DNA of 64,000 bases from Desulfatitalea tepidiphila (GCF_001293685.1 NZ_BCAG01000003.1:1984001-2048000), one strand, 5' to 3'. Positions 51,162 to 62,003 are shown, numbered from the stretch's first letter. The notes: generated by a model from the letters alone, not told the origin. Numbers and translations are program-made.

Positions 51162-52340
51162 CTACGGACACACCTGCTTGTAGAACTCGTATTCGCCCTG
51201 ATCGCTGATGCGCACGATCACCGCGCATTTGATCGGGTCGCCCTCTTCGGTGAAGGTCATGTTGCCGGTGATGCCCGCAAAGTCCTTGATCTTGGCGAGT
51301 TGGTCGCGCACGGCGATGCGATCCTTCTTGACGTCGCCGGTCAATCCGCCGGTGTTCTCGATGGCCTGCTGGGCCAGTCGGATGGCATCCCATGTCAGGG
51401 CCGCTACATCGTCGGGCACGTAGCCATGCTTCTGCTGATACCGGTCGATGAATTCCTTGGTCGCGCCCTGGGCGCCTGCAGCCGCGTAATGGGTGCTGAA
51501 GAAGAGGCCGTAGCAATCTTCTCCGCACAGGCTGACGGTCTCGGCCGAGCCCCAGCTGTCGGAGCCGATGATCGGGTTGTTGAAACCGAGTTCATGAGCC
51601 TGCTTCACGATCAAGGCCACTTCGTTGTAGTACTGCGGGGTGAAGAGAAACTCGGCGCCGCTGTCCTTGATCTTGGTCAGCTGGGAGCTGAAGTCGGTGT
51701 CCTTGGTGGTAAAACTCTCGTAGGCCACCACTGAATCGGGGCCATTGATCTCTTCCCACGCCTTTTTGAAGAACTCGGCCAGCCCCTTGGGATAATCACT
51801 GGCCACGTCGTACAATACCGCCGCCCTGGTGAACCCGAACTCTTCCTTGACGAACTTGGCCGCAACCGGCCCCTGGAACGGATCGAGGAAACAGGCGCGG
51901 AACACGAAGGGACGATCCTTGGTGGTATCGGGGTTGGTGGACCAGGGGCTGATCATAGGCGTCTGGTAGTCGTTGGCCACGCCGCCGGCCGGGACCGCCT
52001 GCTTGGAGGATTGCGGGCCGATGATCACCATCACGCCGTCTTCGGTGATCATTTTGGTGTTGGCCTTGACCGCGGATTCGGCCTTGGACTCGTTGTCCTC
52101 GATGACCAGGGCCACCGGGTACTTCTTATCGCCCACCTGAAGGCCTCCGGCCTTTTCGATGTCTTCGAGCCACATCTGGGCCGCGAACTTACTGCCCTCG
52201 CCCACCTTGGGAATGTCGCCGGTGATGGGGGCGTTGATGCCGATTTTGATGATGGTTTCGCGCTTCTTGCCGCAGGAGATGAAAACCATCACGAGCATGA
52301 CCGAAAAAACCAGAACCAGGACCGTCGATAATTTACGCAT
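51162..52340 (-). CDS. Branched-chain amino acid ABC transporter substrate-binding lipoprotein
   Basis: ATG 52340 (MRKLSTVLVLVFSV) with a GGAGGAGG-type site gives 392 residues. A lipoprotein signal ends in VFISC, so the mature protein is lipid-anchored in the envelope. The periplasmic-binding-protein fold type I begins IKIGINAPITGDIPKVGEG and includes VMVIIGPQSSKQAVPAG and GSDSWGSAETV. It binds Leu/Ile/Val or related amino acids for LivHMGF. The order livJ-livHMGF is standard, here with a hairpin-repeat spacer. Confidence 0.93.
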   Translation of the reverse strand: MRKLSTVLVLVFSVMLVMVFISCGKKRETIIKIGINAPITGDIPKVGEGSKFAAQMWLEDIEKAGGLQVGDKKYPVALVIEDNESKAESAVKANTKMITEDGVMVIIGPQSSKQAVPAGGVANDYQTPMISPWSTNPDTTKDRPFVFRACFLDPFQGPVAAKFVKEEFGFTRAAVLYDVASDYPKGLAEFFKKAWEEINGPDSVVAYESFTTKDTDFSSQLTKIKDSGAEFLFTPQYYNEVALIVKQAHELGFNNPIIGSDSWGSAETVSLCGEDCYGLFFSTHYAAAGAQGATKEFIDRYQQKHGYVPDDVAALTWDAIRLAQQAIENTGGLTGDVKKDRIAVRDQLAKIKDFAGITGNMTFTEEGDPIKCAVIVRISDQGEYEFYKQVCP

Positions 52341-52463
52341 AACCTCCTCCTTCTCTTTGCATCTACGGTGAGATGAACGACATTTCCCGGATGGGTGGCT
52401 GATGGCAGGGAAATGATTCGGGGACTGATAGCATAGGGCGGACGGTGGTTTCAATGTTTAAAG

Positions 52464-53876
52464 TCACAGTACCTTGACCCACAGCATATTGGTCGTTCCC
52501 GTCTCCCAGATCGGACGGCCGGCCGTGATCACCAGCTTGTCGCCCTTATGCAGGTAACCCTTTTCCAGGGCGGCCGTGGCGGCCTGCTCGACCATGGCGT
52601 CGGTATCCTCGATGTTATCGAGAAATGCGGGAATACAGCCCCAGAAGAGGGCCAGTCGACGCACGGCGTTCGCGTCCGGAGAGAGGGCCACGATGGGTTG
52701 CGCGGGCCGATAGCGGGCGATCTGGGCTGCCGTTGAACCGCTGCGGGTGGTGGCGGCGATGGCGGCCGCATTGAGATTTTTAGCCAGGGTGCAGGCGGCC
52801 AGGGCCACCGATCCGGCGATGTCGATCTTGGAGGGCGTCGTTCGCAGGTAATAGGAGTGCGGGTAGTTCTGTTCGGCGCTGTGTGCGATCAATGCCATGT
52901 AACGCACGGCCTCGACCGGGTGCTGTCCGCTGGCCGTCTCCTCGGAGAGCATCACGGCATCGGCGCCGTCCAGGACGCCGTTCGCCACGTCGGCCGCTTC
53001 GGCCCGGGTGGGACGCGGGGCGTCGACCATCGAGCGCAGCATCTGGGTGGCGATGATCACCGGCTTTCCCAGATTGTTGGCCTTGCGCACCAGCTGCTTC
53101 TGGATCGTGGGGACGTTTTCCAGAGGAATTTCGACGCCAAGGTCGCCGCGGGCCACCATGATGCCGTCGGCAGCGGCCAGTATGGCGTCGGCATTGGTGA
53201 CGGCTTCGTGCTTTTCGATCTTGGCGATCACCGGGGTCTGTTTGTTGTGCTGGTGGATGATCCTTTTGATGGCATGCACGTCCCCGGCAGTACGCACGAA
53301 TGAAAGGGCCACGAAATCCACGTCGTTCTCAAGCCCGAAGATAAGGTCCCTGCGGTCCTTTTCCGTCATGGCGGGGATGGAAAGCGTGCTGGTGGGCAGG
53401 TTGATCCCTTTGTGGGATGTCAGCAGCCCGCCGGTGATCACCCGGCACAGGATCTCCGAGGTCGATGTGCGTTCCACGCTCAGTTCCATGAGGCCGTCGG
53501 CCAACAAAATCCTGTCGCCGACCTTCACCTGCGACGGCAGATCCCCATAGCTCACGGGCACATGCAGCGGCTGCTGCGGCGCCTTGTCGTTGGTCAGGGT
53601 GATGATTTGGCCGGGGGCGAGCGGGATGCCGGCCTCGGGCAGTTCGCCCACACGGATTTTGGGCCCGCACAAATCCTGCAGGATCGCGATGGGACGTCCG
53701 GCCTTGACCGATGCCGCACGCAGATCACGGATGATCCGCCCGTGATCCTCATGGGTGCCATGGGAGAAATTGAGGCGCGCCACGCTCATGCCTCTTTCCA
53801 TGAGCGCCTCCAGAATCTGCGGCGAACGGCTCGCCGGCCCGATGGTACAAACGATTTTGGTCTTAGGTAGGGTCAT
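52464..53876 (-). CDS. pyk: Pyruvate kinase
   Basis: A 470-residue enzyme making pyruvate and ATP from phosphoenolpyruvate and ADP. TKIVCTIGPASRSPQILEAL opens the barrel; the active-site Lys lies in PVIAKIEKHEAV and the metal-binding motif in MVARGDLGVEIPLENVP. VMLSEETASGQHPVEAV follows, and the C-terminal allosteric domain includes ATTRSGSTAAQIARYRP. It starts 4 bases after the holA stop, so they are co-transcribed. Confidence 0.97.
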   Translation of the reverse strand: MTLPKTKIVCTIGPASRSPQILEALMERGMSVARLNFSHGTHEDHGRIIRDLRAASVKAGRPIAILQDLCGPKIRVGELPEAGIPLAPGQIITLTNDKAPQQPLHVPVSYGDLPSQVKVGDRILLADGLMELSVERTSTSEILCRVITGGLLTSHKGINLPTSTLSIPAMTEKDRRDLIFGLENDVDFVALSFVRTAGDVHAIKRIIHQHNKQTPVIAKIEKHEAVTNADAILAAADGIMVARGDLGVEIPLENVPTIQKQLVRKANNLGKPVIIATQMLRSMVDAPRPTRAEAADVANGVLDGADAVMLSEETASGQHPVEAVRYMALIAHSAEQNYPHSYYLRTTPSKIDIAGSVALAACTLAKNLNAAAIAATTRSGSTAAQIARYRPAQPIVALSPDANAVRRLALFWGCIPAFLDNIEDTDAMVEQAATAALEKGYLHKGDKLVITAGRPIWETGTTNMLWVKVL

Positions 53877-53880
53877 GCGG

Positions 53881-55344
53881 TCAGGTTCCTCCTGTTCGGT
53901 GGCAAACCGCCATCACCAGGTGCTTGACGACCAGGACCGGGTCCTGGCTCGAGGATTTGAGACGGATGTCGGCCTCGCCCAGTTGTGCCAAAACGGCGAT
54001 CAATTCTTCCTGGGTGAAATTTTCGGATTTGAGCAGCGTTTGGAAGACAGGATACGCGCTACCGATGCCGGATGCAAGGGCCAGTTCGGCCGAGGGCTTT
54101 TTGGCCCCCTTGCCGCCGCCCTGCCGCAGGTCTTTGGATTCAGCCGGTTCCCACTGGGACCTTTCCGATGCGATGTGGGCATCGTACTGCTGGATGGCCG
54201 GAAAGACGCTGTTTTGGAATTGCGGGAAAGACATACTTTTTTGCCAGTCGCGGCCGTAGGTACTTCGAACAAAATCCTTGGCGATCAAGAGCCGGCGCAT
54301 CTGGTTGGCCAGGGCCGACACTACCTGAAGCGGGTGGAATTCGTTGGCCAGCAGGGTATTGAGATAAAAAAGGGCGGATTGGAGATTGCGTTCGGCCACA
54401 GCATTGGTCAATTCAAAGATCGGATCGCTTTTAGAGCGATTCAGGATACTGTCGATATCCTCCCGCGTGATTTCCGGTCGCGGGCCGCTGTAATCGATCA
54501 GTTTTTCGATATTGTTCCGAAAGGTGGCCGGATCGAATCCTGTTAGTCGGACCACCTGGGCCAACAGGCCGGGATTCATTTCTTTGCCGGCGCCGCGAAG
54601 AGCGCGATCCGCAATCTCCCTGAGCACGGTCTCCTGGGCCGCCTTATCGGCTTTGCGCTCACCCAGCGGGACGTGGCAGTCGACGACGAGACCCCGGCCC
54701 TCGACACATTTGTAGAATTTACGGTTTTTGGGTACCTTCGTGCCGGCGGTGATCATCAAGTAATGGTTGGGTGGAAATCCTTTCTCGATGGCGTCGACAA
54801 GGTTTTGAACATCGTCGGATGCTTTTGAAAGGGACCATCCCTGCGCCTGCATGTGATCGATCAACCGGCGCAGGCCTCCCTCGCCCAAGGCTTCCTGAAA
54901 GGGCTCCAGCTCCGCCGGCAGTTGACGATAGCCGGCGCCGGCCGGATCGAACCCCACTTCCACACAGAGGCTGAATAACAGTTTCGCCGCCTGTGGGATG
55001 TTGTCGCCCTCGTAAGCCTGCTGCGTCTGATCGAATATGCGTTGATGGCGGCCGGCGGTGTCGAAAAGCCTGGCCTCCTTGAACCAGTACACCTTCGGAC
55101 CCGCCACCAGGGCATAGGTGTTGAGGCGTTCGATCAAATCGGGGATATTTTCGGAGAGGCCATCGATGACATCGCAGCACAGATCCCGGGCGCCGGGATC
55201 TGTGCCCAGCAGATGGTCGAGCAGTGCGGCCGCGGACTGGGCAACCAGTTCAGGTTCGCCATGAATCAGGCAAACCCGCGGCGTTTTGGACACGGCCGTC
55301 TTTTGCAGATAGGCGCCGATCTGGTTGTAGGCGATTTCGGTCAT
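53881..55344 (-). CDS. holA: DNA polymerase III delta subunit, longer than usual
   Basis: A 487-residue clamp-loader delta subunit (E. coli 343). Recognisable parts are LIHGEPELVAQSAAALLDHL at the start, the ATPase-like fold with YWFKEARLF, LTGFDPATFRNNIEKLIDYS, ILNRSKSDPIFELTNAVAER and the C-terminal helical domain (NEFHPLQVVSALANQMRRLL). Extra length lies about residues 100-190 and 400-440 (Gly/Lys-rich GGGKGAKKPSAE). Delta opens the beta clamp. The gene lies 19 bases after lspA in an ileS-lspA-holA-pyk run. Confidence 0.88.
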   Translation of the reverse strand: MTEIAYNQIGAYLQKTAVSKTPRVCLIHGEPELVAQSAAALLDHLLGTDPGARDLCCDVIDGLSENIPDLIERLNTYALVAGPKVYWFKEARLFDTAGRHQRIFDQTQQAYEGDNIPQAAKLLFSLCVEVGFDPAGAGYRQLPAELEPFQEALGEGGLRRLIDHMQAQGWSLSKASDDVQNLVDAIEKGFPPNHYLMITAGTKVPKNRKFYKCVEGRGLVVDCHVPLGERKADKAAQETVLREIADRALRGAGKEMNPGLLAQVVRLTGFDPATFRNNIEKLIDYSGPRPEITREDIDSILNRSKSDPIFELTNAVAERNLQSALFYLNTLLANEFHPLQVVSALANQMRRLLIAKDFVRSTYGRDWQKSMSFPQFQNSVFPAIQQYDAHIASERSQWEPAESKDLRQGGGKGAKKPSAELALASGIGSAYPVFQTLLKSENFTQEELIAVLAQLGEADIRLKSSSQDPVLVVKHLVMAVCHRTGGT

Positions 55345-55363
55345 GGCGTAGTGCGAACGCCGT

Positions 55364-55885
55364 TCATAGCGGCACTTTTTTGGTAACCAGATGGAGCAGG
55401 AAAATGATCACGCCAACGGTCACGGCACTGTCGGCCATGTTGAATGTGGGCCAGTGCAGATAGCCCACATACACGTCGAGGAAGTCGACCACTTCACCGA
55501 ACCGCAGGCGGTCGATGAGATTTCCGATGGCGCCGCCGAAGATCAGGGCCAGCGCAAATCCGAAAAAGGGCCGCGAGCGGGGAGTCTGATGGTACAAATA
55601 GAGAATCATGCCCAGGGCGAACACCGCGGCCAGCAGGAACAGCCAATGCCGCAGGGGTGAGTCGTTCTGGGCCAGGAAACCGAATGCGCCGCCGGGGTTT
55701 CGCACGTGGGTGAGGCTGAAAAAACCGGGGATGACGGCGACCGAATTGTGCAACGGCAGGTAGCGCAGCACCAGCATCTTGGTGAGTTGATCCAGGATGA
55801 CCACGCCCGATGCGAAAAGGGTGAACCACAGGTATTTCGAGAACACCTGTCTGCCAACGCCTGCCGGTACGGAGTCGGCCATCAT
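55364..55885 (-). CDS. lspA: Lipoprotein signal peptidase (prolipoprotein peptidase II)
   Basis: A 173-residue inner-membrane aspartic peptidase with four membrane helices. Catalytic residues lie in [18 protein letters not shown] and [22 protein letters not shown] is the conserved NxGxAF motif. It cleaves diacylglyceryl prolipoproteins such as the livJ product. Its ATG overlaps the ileS TGA (ATGA), giving translational coupling. Confidence 0.96.
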   Translation of the reverse strand: MMADSVPAGVGRQVFSKYLWFTLFASGVVILDQLTKMLVLRYLPLHNSVAVIPGFFSLTHVRNPGGAFGFLAQNDSPLRHWLFLLAAVFALGMILYLYHQTPRSRPFFGFALALIFGGAIGNLIDRLRFGEVVDFLDVYVGYLHWPTFNMADSAVTVGVIIFLLHLVTKKVPL

Positions 55886-58686
55886 GAGGCCTTTCCCATG
55901 GCCTTCAGGTGGCCGTAACAGCGTTCACAGATGCCCGGGTGATCGGCGCTGCCCCCCACGGACGGATCGTGTACCCAGCAGCGTTCGCACTTCTGGGCGG
56001 CCGCCGCGGTCACCCTTACGGTGACGCCCGGTGTCTCAGGATTGCGATAGCCGTCCTCGAACTCGCCGAGCTGCATGTCGGCCTTGGAGACGATCAGGAT
56101 TGAACGCAGCTCTTCCTGGTAGGGAAGCAGCTGTTCGTAGAGCCCTTGGCTCAGTCCCAGCGTCACTTCCGCAGCCAGGGAGTGACCGATGCGTTTGTCG
56201 GCGCGCGCCTCTTCCAGGGCCTTGGTCACCTCGGCGCGCACCGATTTGATGGCCTGCCACTGTTCGGCCAGCCGTTCGTCGCGCAGCCCGTCGTCGGCCT
56301 GGGGCATATCGGTCAGATGGATGCTTGCGGCGCGCCGGGCCGCGCCGGGCAGGTATCGCCAGATCTCCTCGGCCGTGAAGACCATGATCGGGGCCATGAG
56401 CCGCGCCAGGTTGTCGGCGATCCGGTACAGCGCCGTCTGGGCGCTGCGGCGTTCGGGCGATTCGGGCGGCGAGGTGTAGAGCCGGTCCTTGAGAATATCG
56501 AGGTAGAAGGCCGACAGGTCCAGCGTGCAGTAGTTGTAGAGGCTGTGGTAGATCACGTGGAATTCAAAGGCATCGTAGGCCTTGCGGCAACGGCCGATGA
56601 GGGTCTGCAGGCTGTGCAGCGCATAGCGGTCGATGGGCAGCATCTGTTCGGTCGGCACGCCGTGCGCGGCCGGATCGAAATCGTTCAGGTTGCCCAGCAG
56701 GAATCGGCTCGTATTGCGGATGCGGCGATAAGCGTCGGTCAATTGCTTGAGGATCTTGTCGGAGATACGGATGTCGTCCCGGTAATCCGAAGCCGATACC
56801 CACAGGCGCAGGATTTCGGCGCCGTATTTGTCGATCACCTCCTTGGGCGCCACCACGTTGCCCAGGGATTTGGACTGCTTCTTGCCCTCGGCGTCGACCA
56901 CGAAACCGTGGGTGAGCACGGCCTTGTAAGGGGCCTGGTTCCGCGTGCCGATGGCGGTGAGCAGCGAGCTGTGAAACCAGCCGCGGTGCTGGTCCGAGCC
57001 TTCCAGGTAGAGATCGGCCGGCCAGCGAAGGTTCTCGCGCGCCTCGAGCACGGCCACATGGCTCACGCCGGAATCGAACCACACGTCCAGGATATCGGTC
57101 TCCCGCTCGAAGCTGTCGCCGCCGCACTGGCTGCAGGTGGTGCCGGGGGGCAGCAATCCATCGGCTTCGGGCCCGAACCAGGCATCGGCGCCGTGGACCG
57201 CGAAGAGGTCGTGGATCTTCTCCATCAGGTCCGTTGTCATATGGGTGGCGCCGCAACGCGTGCAGTAGTATACCGTGATGGGCACACCCCAGGCACGCTG
57301 GCGCGACACGCACCAGTCCGGCCGGTTCTCGATCATGCCGTAGATGCGCTCCCGGCCCCAGTGGGGAATCCATTTGACCTGATCGATGGCCTTCAGGGCC
57401 GCCTTGCGCAGTCCGGTCTTGTCCATGGAGATGAACCATTGAGGGGTGGCCCGGAAGATCACCGGCCGCTTGCAGCGCCAGCAGTGGGGATAGGAGTGGG
57501 TGATGTGCTCCTTGGCCAGCAATGTCCCGTTTTCCTGGAGCGCGGCGGTGATCGTCTCGTTGGCTTTGAAAACGAATTGACCGGCAAAGAGGCCGACCTC
57601 GTCGGTGAAAAGCCCCCGGTCGTCGACCGGCGAGTAGGCATCCAGGTCGTACTTCAATCCCACTTCGTAGTCTTCGCGGCCGTGACCCGGTGCGGTGTGC
57701 ACGCAGCCGGTGCCGGTATCCAGGGTGACATGGTCGCCGAGGACGATGATCGATTCGCGGTCGTAGAGGGGATGCCGGCAGCGCTTTTTCTCCAGGAAGG
57801 CCGGCGCCAAATCGCCGAGGACCCGGTAATCGGAAATGCCGAAGGCGGCCATGCAGGCCGCGATGCGCTCCCGTGCGAGGATCAGGACCTCGCCGCCATC
57901 GATCTCCACTGCGGCGTAATCGAACTCGGGATGCAGGGCGATGGCCAGGTTGGCCGGCAGGGTCCAGGGCGTGGTGGTCCAGATCACCACCGAAACCTTC
58001 CGTCCGGCCAGGCCCGGCAGCTGCGCCGACAGGTCGTCGAGCAGTTCGAATTTCACGTAGATCGATGGCGAGGTCTCGTCCTTGTACTCGATTTCGGCTT
58101 CGGCCAGGGCGGTCTGGCAGCTGCAGCACCAGTAGATCGGCTTCTTGCTGCGGAACAGGCCGCCGTTCAATGCGAATTTGCAGCACTCCTTCGCAATGAC
58201 CGCCTCATAGGGGTAGTTCATGGTCAGATAAGGGTCTTCCCAATCGCCCTGTACGCCGAGGCGCTTGAACTCGCTGCGCTGGATGTCGATAAATTTTTCC
58301 GCATAGGCGCGGCAGTGGCGCCGAATCTCGGCCTGGCTCATCTCCTGTTTACGTGGCCCCAGCTCTTTTTCCACGTTGTGCTCGATGGGCAGGCCGTGGC
58401 AATCCCAGCCGGGTACGTATACGGCGTCAAAGCCGAACATCTGGCGGGATCGGACGATGAAATCCTTAAGGATCTTGTTCAGGGCGGTGCCGATGTGAAT
58501 GTGGCCGTTGGCGTATGGCGGGCCATCGTGGAGGATAAACGGCGGCCGGCCGGTCGAAGCGCTACGTGTCACGGTGTAGAGCTTTTGGGTTTCCCATTGC
58601 TTGAGTTGCTCCGGTTCGCGCTGCGAAAGATTCGCCTTCATGGGAAACGCGGTGTCCGGTAAATTGAGGGTCTGCTTGTAGTCCAT
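55882..58686 (-). CDS. ileS: Isoleucyl-tRNA synthetase
   Basis: ATG 58686 ([17 protein letters not shown]) with GGAGG 6 bases upstream gives 934 residues, the bacterial IleS norm. HIGH motif in [25 protein letters not shown] motif reads KQSKS in [11 protein letters not shown]. The CP1 editing domain lies about 190-390. The C-terminal zinc site is [11 protein letters not shown] and [11 protein letters not shown]. The enzyme charges tRNA-Ile. ileS-lspA-holA-pyk are all close or overlapping. Confidence 0.97.
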   Translation of the reverse strand: MDYKQTLNLPDTAFPMKANLSQREPEQLKQWETQKLYTVTRSASTGRPPFILHDGPPYANGHIHIGTALNKILKDFIVRSRQMFGFDAVYVPGWDCHGLPIEHNVEKELGPRKQEMSQAEIRRHCRAYAEKFIDIQRSEFKRLGVQGDWEDPYLTMNYPYEAVIAKECCKFALNGGLFRSKKPIYWCCSCQTALAEAEIEYKDETSPSIYVKFELLDDLSAQLPGLAGRKVSVVIWTTTPWTLPANLAIALHPEFDYAAVEIDGGEVLILARERIAACMAAFGISDYRVLGDLAPAFLEKKRCRHPLYDRESIIVLGDHVTLDTGTGCVHTAPGHGREDYEVGLKYDLDAYSPVDDRGLFTDEVGLFAGQFVFKANETITAALQENGTLLAKEHITHSYPHCWRCKRPVIFRATPQWFISMDKTGLRKAALKAIDQVKWIPHWGRERIYGMIENRPDWCVSRQRAWGVPITVYYCTRCGATHMTTDLMEKIHDLFAVHGADAWFGPEADGLLPPGTTCSQCGGDSFERETDILDVWFDSGVSHVAVLEARENLRWPADLYLEGSDQHRGWFHSSLLTAIGTRNQAPYKAVLTHGFVVDAEGKKQSKSLGNVVAPKEVIDKYGAEILRLWVSASDYRDDIRISDKILKQLTDAYRRIRNTSRFLLGNLNDFDPAAHGVPTEQMLPIDRYALHSLQTLIGRCRKAYDAFEFHVIYHSLYNYCTLDLSAFYLDILKDRLYTSPPESPERRSAQTALYRIADNLARLMAPIMVFTAEEIWRYLPGAARRAASIHLTDMPQADDGLRDERLAEQWQAIKSVRAEVTKALEEARADKRIGHSLAAEVTLGLSQGLYEQLLPYQEELRSILIVSKADMQLGEFEDGYRNPETPGVTVRVTAAAAQKCERCWVHDPSVGGSADHPGICERCYGHLKAMGKAS

Positions 58687-58834
58687 TGCATCCTCCAAGG
58701 TGCGTACGTGATAATAAACTGGCATTTTTAATGTCAATCAATGCCCATGTCAAGGAATGAGATTGTCGGGAAAGGCTGGCGCGCCGGCCGGTGCGGACGG
58801 ACATTTAGTGAGGGATGGGACTGGAGGATACAAT

Positions 58835-58931
58835 GGGCGGGGATAAACCCCGCCCCTACGAGGCCGCGTCAATTGGCAACCGCATCGCAAAATGGCCCCC
58901 AATTGTGCAGGGGCGGGCTTTACGCCCGCCC
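58835..58931. repeat. Paired GC-rich hairpin repeat, family D, copy 4
   Basis: GGGCGGGGATAAACCCCGCC at the left and CAGGGGCGGGCTTTACGCCC at the right, about 50 bases apart, between ileS and the secreted repeat protein gene. No gene is supported in 58687-59036. Confidence 0.87.
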
Positions 58932-58980
58932 GGGAGTTGGGTTTCGACAAAAGCGGTGACATCCGAGGCTTTTGAAACCA

Positions 58981-59010
58981 GGGTGGCGGATGGTCGACCA
59001 TCCGCCACCC
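58981..59010 (-). terminator. Perfect 30-base palindrome after the secreted repeat protein gene
   Basis: GGGTGGCGGATGG and CCATCCGCCACCC form a perfect 13-bp stem around TCGA, 27 bases beyond the stop codon of the gene at 59037. On the minus strand it is followed by TGGTTTCAAAA, so it is a stable 3' hairpin, probably a terminator. Confidence 0.65.
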
Positions 59011-59036
59011 AGGATTTCCAGTTAGAGCCCTCCTCG

Positions 59037-62000
59037 CTACCGCCAAATGCCCGCGAATACCAGGAGCCGGGCCGATTGCTGGTTTCCGGCGGCGTCGTAG
59101 GCCGTCACGGTGATGGTGTTGAACCAGCGGCTCAGCTTGATCTCGGGGATTTCCCAGGCCGTTGTCCCAATGGCCTGGCCGCTGCCGCCGCGGTCATTTT
59201 GCCACACCACGCGCACGACCTGTTGGTTGTCGGACGCCAGACCTTTCAAGGCGATCTTGGAGGTCCTTATCATATAAAAAGACGCATCGGGAGATGTGAT
59301 GTCGACTTCCGGAGCGGTCGTATCGATGACCGGCGCCGCCGCGTGAACCAGGACGCGGGAGCGATCCACGCTTTGCAGACCGCCGCTGTCCTTCACCGTC
59401 AACTCGAACTCAAGGGAGGTGTCCATGGTAACCAACGGGGCCATGAAGCGGGTAACGGCCGAAGTCGTGTTGTCCAGGGTCACCGAGGTGCCGGAGACTT
59501 GGCGCCACCGATAGGTGCCGATGCCATCGTCGCCGTCCCAGGAGGCCGATCCGTCGATGGTCACCACATTTCCGGCTGCCGCTTCCTGGTCTTCACCGGC
59601 ATCGGCCACCGGCGGCACGTTTTGCCAGGTCACGTTGACGATGCAATCGTCCTCACGCTGCAATCCACTGTAATCGACGACGGTCAGTTGGAAAGTCAAC
59701 GACGCACCCTCCGGACCGACATCCGGCGCCTGGAAGGTGGGCCGGGCGGCCTGGGCGTCGGAAAAGGCGACGGCCGGTCCGCTGATCTGATGCCAACGAT
59801 AGGCGCTGATACCGTCATCCGGATCGCTCGAAGCAGTGCCGTCCAAATGTACCGTCACGCCTTCGCTCACCGTCTGGTCTGGTCCGGCATCGGCCGTGGG
59901 GGCGATGTTTTCCCAGGAGATGTTGACCATACAAGTGTCGTCATGCTGCAGCCCCCCCTGATCGGTCACGGTCAATTGAAAGGTCAGCGTTGCCCCTTCG
60001 GGCCCGACATTAGGAGCGACGAACATGGGTTGAACTGCCGTTGCATCGGACAGGACCACCGGCAGACCCTTGGTCTGGCGCCATTGGTAGGCGGCGATGC
60101 CGTCATCCGGATCGCTGGAGTTGGAACCGTCCAGGTAGACCTCCTGCCCTTCAACCACTTGCTGATCCGGGCCGGCGTCGGCCGCCGGTTGGGTGTTGTT
60201 CCACCCCACGGTGACGATGCAGCGGTCGGTATCCTGCAGCCCGCCGCCGTCGGTCACGGTCAGTTCGAACAGGAGCGAAATGCCTTGCAGATCCACATCC
60301 GGGGCCGTGAAGGCGGGCCGCACCGCCGTGCTATCGGATAATGCCACCACCGGTCCTTGGATCTGGCGCCATTGGTAAAGGGAGATGCCGTTATCCGGGT
60401 CGACCGAGTTGCTGCCGTCGAGCACCACCACCTGGCCTTCGGTGACGGTTTGATCGGCACCGGCCTGCGCTGTCGGCGCTTCGTTGACCCAGGAGACGTT
60501 GACGATGCAACTGTCAGCGGCCACGGCGCCGCTGTGATCGGTAACGGTGAGTTCGAAAACCAGGGCCTGGCCTTCGACGTCGACATCGGGTGCGATGAAG
60601 GATGTCTCGGCTGCCGTGGGATCGCTCAATGCCACCGGGGTGCCCTGGGTCTGTTGCCAGGCAAAGGTGGCGATGCCATCGTCCAGGTCTACGCAGTTGC
60701 GCCCGCTCAAGGTCACTTCCATGGCCTCCTCCACGGTCTGATCCGGTCCGGCATCGGCCGTGGGCGGTTGATTGGATTGCACGAACGTCACGCCGATCGC
60801 ATGGTTGCCCGACACCGTGCTGAAGGTATAACTCTCCACGGCTCCCACGTCCCGGCCGTCGACCATGACCGCCTCGACGTCATATCCGTTGTCGGCACGG
60901 ATGGTGAACGCCTGACTGGCACCGCTGTTGACGGTCACCTGCCCGGTCGGTTCGATCGATCCCCCCTGGCCGGCCGAGGCCGAAATCGTATAGGTGTTGA
61001 CTGCGAAAGTCGCTGCGATGGTGTGGTTGCTGCTGACCGTACGGAAAGTATAGCTGGTCACCGCGCCCACCGACACCCCGTCCACCGTCACGTTGCTCAC
61101 GCGATAGCCGCTGGCCGGCGAAATCGAGTAGGTCTGATTGCCGCCATAAACCACGCTCGTAGTGCCGGACGGGCTGATCGTGCCGTTGGATCCGCACGAA
61201 GATGCGACCGTATAAGTATTGGCCGCAAACGTCGCGCTGATGGTGTGACCGGCGCTGACCGAACTGAACGTGTAGCTGGTCACCGCGCCCACCGACACCC
61301 CGTCCACCGTCACGTTGCTCACGCGATAGCCGCTGGCCGGCGAAATCGAGTAGGTCTGATTGCCGCCATAAACCACGCTCGTATTGCCGGACGGGCTGAT
61401 CGTGCCGTTGGATCCGCACGAGGATGCGATCGTGTAAGTATTGGCCGCAAAGGTCGCGCTGATGGTGTGACCGGCGCTGACCGAACTGAACGTGTAGCTG
61501 GTCACCGCACCCACCGACACTCCGTCAATGAGGACATCGGCAACGTGGAAACCCGCCAAGGCGGTGATTGCGTAGACCTGGCTTTCGCCGGCGTTCACCG
61601 TCGTTACACCGGCCGGCGAAATCTGGCCGTAAGCGCCGGCGGACGCCGTTATGGTGTAAGTCGGTGGCGCAGGCGGCTCGGACCGGAAGGAGGCTTCATT
61701 GGAGTCGCCGCTTTCATTCGTCCCGACGTAAGCCCGCACCACGTAATAGTAAGTGGTGTCGTCAACAAGATTGTCCAGGCTGGCACTTGTCGTAGCGCCG
61801 CTCCAGGCCGGCGTCGCGTAGTCATATGTACCGCCTTCGGTGCGCTGGTAAAGTCTGTATCCGTCCGGGGCGGGGTCGTTGGCGTCCCAGGCCAGGGTGA
61901 CCTGGGCGGCCTGAGCCGTTGCAAACAAGGTAAAGACAATTCCGATGGCCAAGACCCAGGCGAACGATCTCCTGGCGGCCATCCCCAATGGTGCTGACAT
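59037..62000 (-). CDS. Large secreted FN3/bacterial-repeat/PKD-type surface protein
   Basis: ATG 62000 (MSAPLGMAARR) with GGAGGT six bases upstream gives 987 residues. A signal peptide ends near ATAQA/AQVTL. Domains in order: one FN3-like (to about 115); four ~74-residue InlB-type B repeats (ASCGSNGTISPSG units); five ~90-residue PKD-like repeats beginning PTADAGPDQTV; and a final Ig-like domain. No sortase, PEP-CTERM or barrel anchor is seen, so it is probably secreted or held by other means. The 5' leader carries a c-di-GMP-I riboswitch, which suggests a matrix or adhesion role. Confidence 0.85.
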   Translation of the reverse strand: MSAPLGMAARRSFAWVLAIGIVFTLFATAQAAQVTLAWDANDPAPDGYRLYQRTEGGTYDYATPAWSGATTSASLDNLVDDTTYYYVVRAYVGTNESGDSNEASFRSEPPAPPTYTITASAGAYGQISPAGVTTVNAGESQVYAITALAGFHVADVLIDGVSVGAVTSYTFSSVSAGHTISATFAANTYTIASSCGSNGTISPSGNTSVVYGGNQTYSISPASGYRVSNVTVDGVSVGAVTSYTFSSVSAGHTISATFAANTYTVASSCGSNGTISPSGTTSVVYGGNQTYSISPASGYRVSNVTVDGVSVGAVTSYTFRTVSSNHTIAATFAVNTYTISASAGQGGSIEPTGQVTVNSGASQAFTIRADNGYDVEAVMVDGRDVGAVESYTFSTVSGNHAIGVTFVQSNQPPTADAGPDQTVEEAMEVTLSGRNCVDLDDGIATFAWQQTQGTPVALSDPTAAETSFIAPDVDVEGQALVFELTVTDHSGAVAADSCIVNVSWVNEAPTAQAGADQTVTEGQVVVLDGSNSVDPDNGISLYQWRQIQGPVVALSDSTAVRPAFTAPDVDLQGISLLFELTVTDGGGLQDTDRCIVTVGWNNTQPAADAGPDQQVVEGQEVYLDGSNSSDPDDGIAAYQWRQTKGLPVVLSDATAVQPMFVAPNVGPEGATLTFQLTVTDQGGLQHDDTCMVNISWENIAPTADAGPDQTVSEGVTVHLDGTASSDPDDGISAYRWHQISGPAVAFSDAQAARPTFQAPDVGPEGASLTFQLTVVDYSGLQREDDCIVNVTWQNVPPVADAGEDQEAAAGNVVTIDGSASWDGDDGIGTYRWRQVSGTSVTLDNTTSAVTRFMAPLVTMDTSLEFELTVKDSGGLQSVDRSRVLVHAAAPVIDTTAPEVDITSPDASFYMIRTSKIALKGLASDNQQVVRVVWQNDRGGSGQAIGTTAWEIPEIKLSRWFNTITVTAYDAAGNQQSARLLVFAGIWR
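61051..61494. repeat. Tandem 222-bp repeats inside the secreted protein gene
   Basis: Two adjacent near-identical 222-bp copies (61051-61272 and 61273-61494) encode 74-residue units; the phrase CCGCGCCCACCG recurs at 61061 and 61283, and as CCGCACCC at 61505. Flanking units are more diverged. The near identity points to recent duplication or gene conversion. Confidence 0.85.
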
Positions 62001-62003
62001 AGT

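Noticed and set aside
56146-58662. 838-codon open frame antisense to ileS
   Set aside because: Same reasoning: ileS is intact and the antisense product has no recognisable domain or signal.
60357-61997. 546-codon open frame antisense to the secreted repeat protein
   Set aside because: Its apparent repeats (HRAHRHPVHRHVAHAIAAGR) are only the reverse reading of the 222-bp repeats of the real gene.
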